Assembly (NCBI GenBank): GCA_029287555.1
Contig: JARFQX010000888.1
Span: 1 to 7,139 of the forward strand
Reading direction: 5' to 3'
DNA from: Rubripirellula sp.
GTDB taxonomy: Bacteria > Planctomycetota > Planctomycetia > Pirellulales > Pirellulaceae
DNA: 7,139 bases
The number at the start of each line of letters is the position of its first letter. Positions within the stretch are counted from its first letter, which is position 1. The translations under genes were made by a program, and so were the position numbers. The notes beneath the pieces were generated by a model. The model was given only the letters and a program-made list of their open reading frames with translations. It was not told the origin of the DNA and made no database searches. Positions 5,197 through 7,139 of the stretch are shown in pieces.

Positions 5197-7139
5197 GTGC
5201 CCCACCGATTGAAGAATCTTGAAGTCGTTTTTCGAGACGCGCCCGATCCAATCATCATCGAAGATTTGGACGGTGTCATTCTTGACTTGAATCGTGAAGC
5301 CGTCAGGTCCTATGGCTTTGCGCATGATGAGTTGATTGGGAAATCGATCAAGCGGATCGTGCCACCATCGCTTCATGCGCAGGCAGATGATTTGCTTCGC
5401 CGGTGCCTTGCAGGTGAGCAAGTTCGGGGTGTGGAGGGACGGCGAATCACGAAGGATGGACAAGAGGTACCTGTTTTATTGTCTCTTGCTCTATTGAAAG
5501 ATGAAGCAAACGAGCCGATAGCCGTCGCTACTTATTGCAAAGACATCACGTCGCTTCGTCATTCCCAGGCGGAGGCCAAACGGCTTGCCCGAGTGTTCAT
5601 GGATGCGGCCGATCCGATCATCGTCGAAGATCTCGACGGCAAAGTGATCGACATGAATCGTGCGGCAGAGAGCATATACGGCTGGACCCGCGACGAATTA
5701 GTCGGTCAATTCATCAAGCGGCTCGTTCCGCCAAATCGGCACCGGCAGGCGGATGAACTGCTGCGACGGTGTGTCTCTGGCCAAGAGGTACGCAATGTTG
5801 AGGGGCTCCGCATCTCCCGCGACGGTGAAGTTGTTAACGTTTTGCTGACCCTCTCTCTCTTGGTTGATGAGGACCATCAGCCAATGGCCGTCGCTAGCAT
5901 TGCCAAGGACATTACTTCGTTGCGAGAGTCCGAAGCGGAGACCGAACGTCTTTCCCGCGAGATCGCAGCTCGCCGGGAATCGGAACGCAGGTTGGCGGAC
6001 GCTCTCAAAGAGGTCAATCGCATTAACTTTCTATCCGACATCGCTTTGGAGTTAACGGGCAGCGGGTACTGGCATGTCGATTACAGCGATCCTGAGTACT
6101 ACTATCAATCAGAGCGGGCAGCAAGCATCTTAGGTGAACCGTTGAAAGAGGACGGTCGTTACCATCTTCAAGACGAATGGTTCTCGCGTCTGGAAGAAGC
6201 AAATCCCGAGACGGCTGCATTAACGAAAGAACGCTACGAGGGAGCCATTGCTGGAAGGTATCCTGTCTACGATTCCACGTTTGCCTACAAACGGCCGTGC
6301 GACGGGGAGATCGTCTGGGTGCACGCGTCGGGTCAGATCGTGCGTAGCGAGGACGGCGTTATCAGGTTCATGTACGGAGTCTATCAAGACGTCACCGAGC
6401 GCGTGCGGGCTCAGCGGACTCTCCGCGAGGCCAAAGAACAAGCCGAGTTGGTCGCAGCCGAACTGAGACGGAGCCGAGCCCTAAATCAAGGTTTGTTGGA
6501 TGCCACGGACGCCGTCGTTTACGTAAAGGACCTCGACGGAAGGTACCTGCTGGTGAACAAAGAGTGGTGTCGCGTGATTGGGCGAACCGCGTCGGAGACG
6601 ATTGGAAAAACCGATTTTGATTTTCAGCCGATCGACGTCGCCAGAGCGTTGGTGGAGAACGACCGACGAGTCATCGAGCTTCGACAGCCGATCCGATTCG
6701 AAGAAAAGCCCGAGGCGGGAACCGATGCCCGGACATTCATTTCCAACAAGTTTCCCCTCTTCGACGAGAATCGAGAAGTTTACGCCGTCGGCGGGATTTC
6801 TGCGGATATAACCGATCGCAAACGACAAGAGGAAGCGCTGCGGGAGAGTGAAGAACGATTCGATTTAACGGTGCGTGGCAGCGGCGATGGATTGTGGGAC
6901 CACGATCCTTCCAGCGGTGCCATGTGGTTTTCCGATCGCTTCCGAGAATTGCTTGGGTACACCAACGAAGCGGACTTTCCCAACGTCGCTGAGTCTTGGA
7001 GCGACGCATTGCATCCGGATGACCGGGAATCGACGTTGCAAGCGTTTGCGTCGCATTTGGAACGAGATGTTCCTTACGACGTCGAGTATCGTTTGAAAAC
7101 AAAATCGGGCCAGTATCGTTGGTATCGTGCTCGCGGCAT
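5197..7139 (+). CDS. Multi-PAS sensor protein, N-terminal part (runs off right edge)
   Basis: One open frame runs to the window end; 647 residues are visible from the proposed start. It carries five PAS domains: PAS1 about 6-120, PAS2 about 131-242, a charged probable coiled coil about 243-275, PAS3 about 277-402 (ending YGVYQDVTERV), another helical linker, PAS4 about 429-545 (VKDLDGRYLLVNKEW to GGISADITDRKRQEEAL), and PAS5 from about 550 (PAS_3-like, GLWDHDPSSG to YRWYRARG), which is cut. The repeated DIT-x-x-x endings are the usual PAC/S-box exits. PAS1 and PAS2 are near copies spaced 122 residues apart. No membrane segment is seen, so it is probably cytoplasmic. PAS chains usually feed a histidine kinase, GGDEF/EAL or phosphatase module; that part lies beyond the edge. 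The frame is open from 5146 but has no ATG until 5599, inside PAS2. GTG 5197, with a weak GGA seven bases upstream, is my best start; TTG 5209, rare CTG 5161 or a damaged 5' end are alternatives. Confidence 0.85.
   Translation, partial: MPHRLKNLEVVFRDAPDPIIIEDLDGVILDLNREAVRSYGFAHDELIGKSIKRIVPPSLHAQADDLLRRCLAGEQVRGVEGRRITKDGQEVPVLLSLALLKDEANEPIAVATYCKDITSLRHSQAEAKRLARVFMDAADPIIVEDLDGKVIDMNRAAESIYGWTRDELVGQFIKRLVPPNRHRQADELLRRCVSGQEVRNVEGLRISRDGEVVNVLLTLSLLVDEDHQPMAVASIAKDITSLRESEAETERLSREIAARRESERRLADALKEVNRINFLSDIALELTGSGYWHVDYSDPEYYYQSERAASILGEPLKEDGRYHLQDEWFSRLEEANPETAALTKERYEGAIAGRYPVYDSTFAYKRPCDGEIVWVHASGQIVRSEDGVIRFMYGVYQDVTERVRAQRTLREAKEQAELVAAELRRSRALNQGLLDATDAVVYVKDLDGRYLLVNKEWCRVIGRTASETIGKTDFDFQPIDVARALVENDRRVIELRQPIRFEEKPEAGTDARTFISNKFPLFDENREVYAVGGISADITDRKRQEEALRESEERFDLTVRGSGDGLWDHDPSSGAMWFSDRFRELLGYTNEADFPNVAESWSDALHPDDRESTLQAFASHLERDVPYDVEYRLKTKSGQYRWYRARG

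Noticed and set aside
4936..5463. Minus-strand open frame of 175 codons
   Set aside because: Its first half is antisense to the clear PAS1 domain and the rest shows no domain, signal or good ribosome binding site.

Overview
The window looks like a chromosomal segment of a planctomycete, most likely a Pirellulaceae/Rhodopirellula-type bacterium. This is inferred from moderately GC-rich codon use, a DUF3179-like protein with the 'TYC(D)xxDC' form of the motif, a secreted tandem NIPSNAP protein, and hexanucleotide GTGCTC/GAGCAC repeats between genes. No marker gene fixes the taxon.

Left block (1-3147, all minus strand, read right to left): an exported double-NIPSNAP protein (3147-2374), an OmpR/RstA-type response regulator (2328-1618), an EnvZ/RstB-type membrane histidine kinase (1621-269) and the start of a DUF3179-like protein that runs off the left edge (263-1). 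Regulator and kinase overlap in an ATGA start/stop junction. The other gaps are 45 bp and 5 bp, so the four genes look like one operon: a signalling pair with an exported protein before it and a DUF3179-like protein after it.

Middle: a 222-bp gap (3148-3369) holds GTGCTC repeats and an 11-bp inverted repeat. It is followed by a membrane-anchored M20 metallopeptidase (4890-3370, minus) with a perfect TATAAT -10 box about 45 bases ahead of its start.

Right block (5197-7139, plus strand): divergent from the peptidase across about 306 bp lies the first part of a large multi-PAS sensor protein, open to the window edge. At least 647 residues and five PAS domains are visible. The first two PAS domains are a recent-looking tandem duplication. 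The gene has no in-frame ATG before position 5599, although clear PAS coding starts near 5212, so a GTG start or a disrupted 5' end must be considered. Its output domain lies outside the window.

No tRNA, rRNA, CRISPR array, transposase or attachment site was seen. The most noteworthy points are the NIPSNAP/two-component/DUF3179 gene arrangement, the ATG-less start of the PAS sensor, and the two independent in-gene domain duplications.
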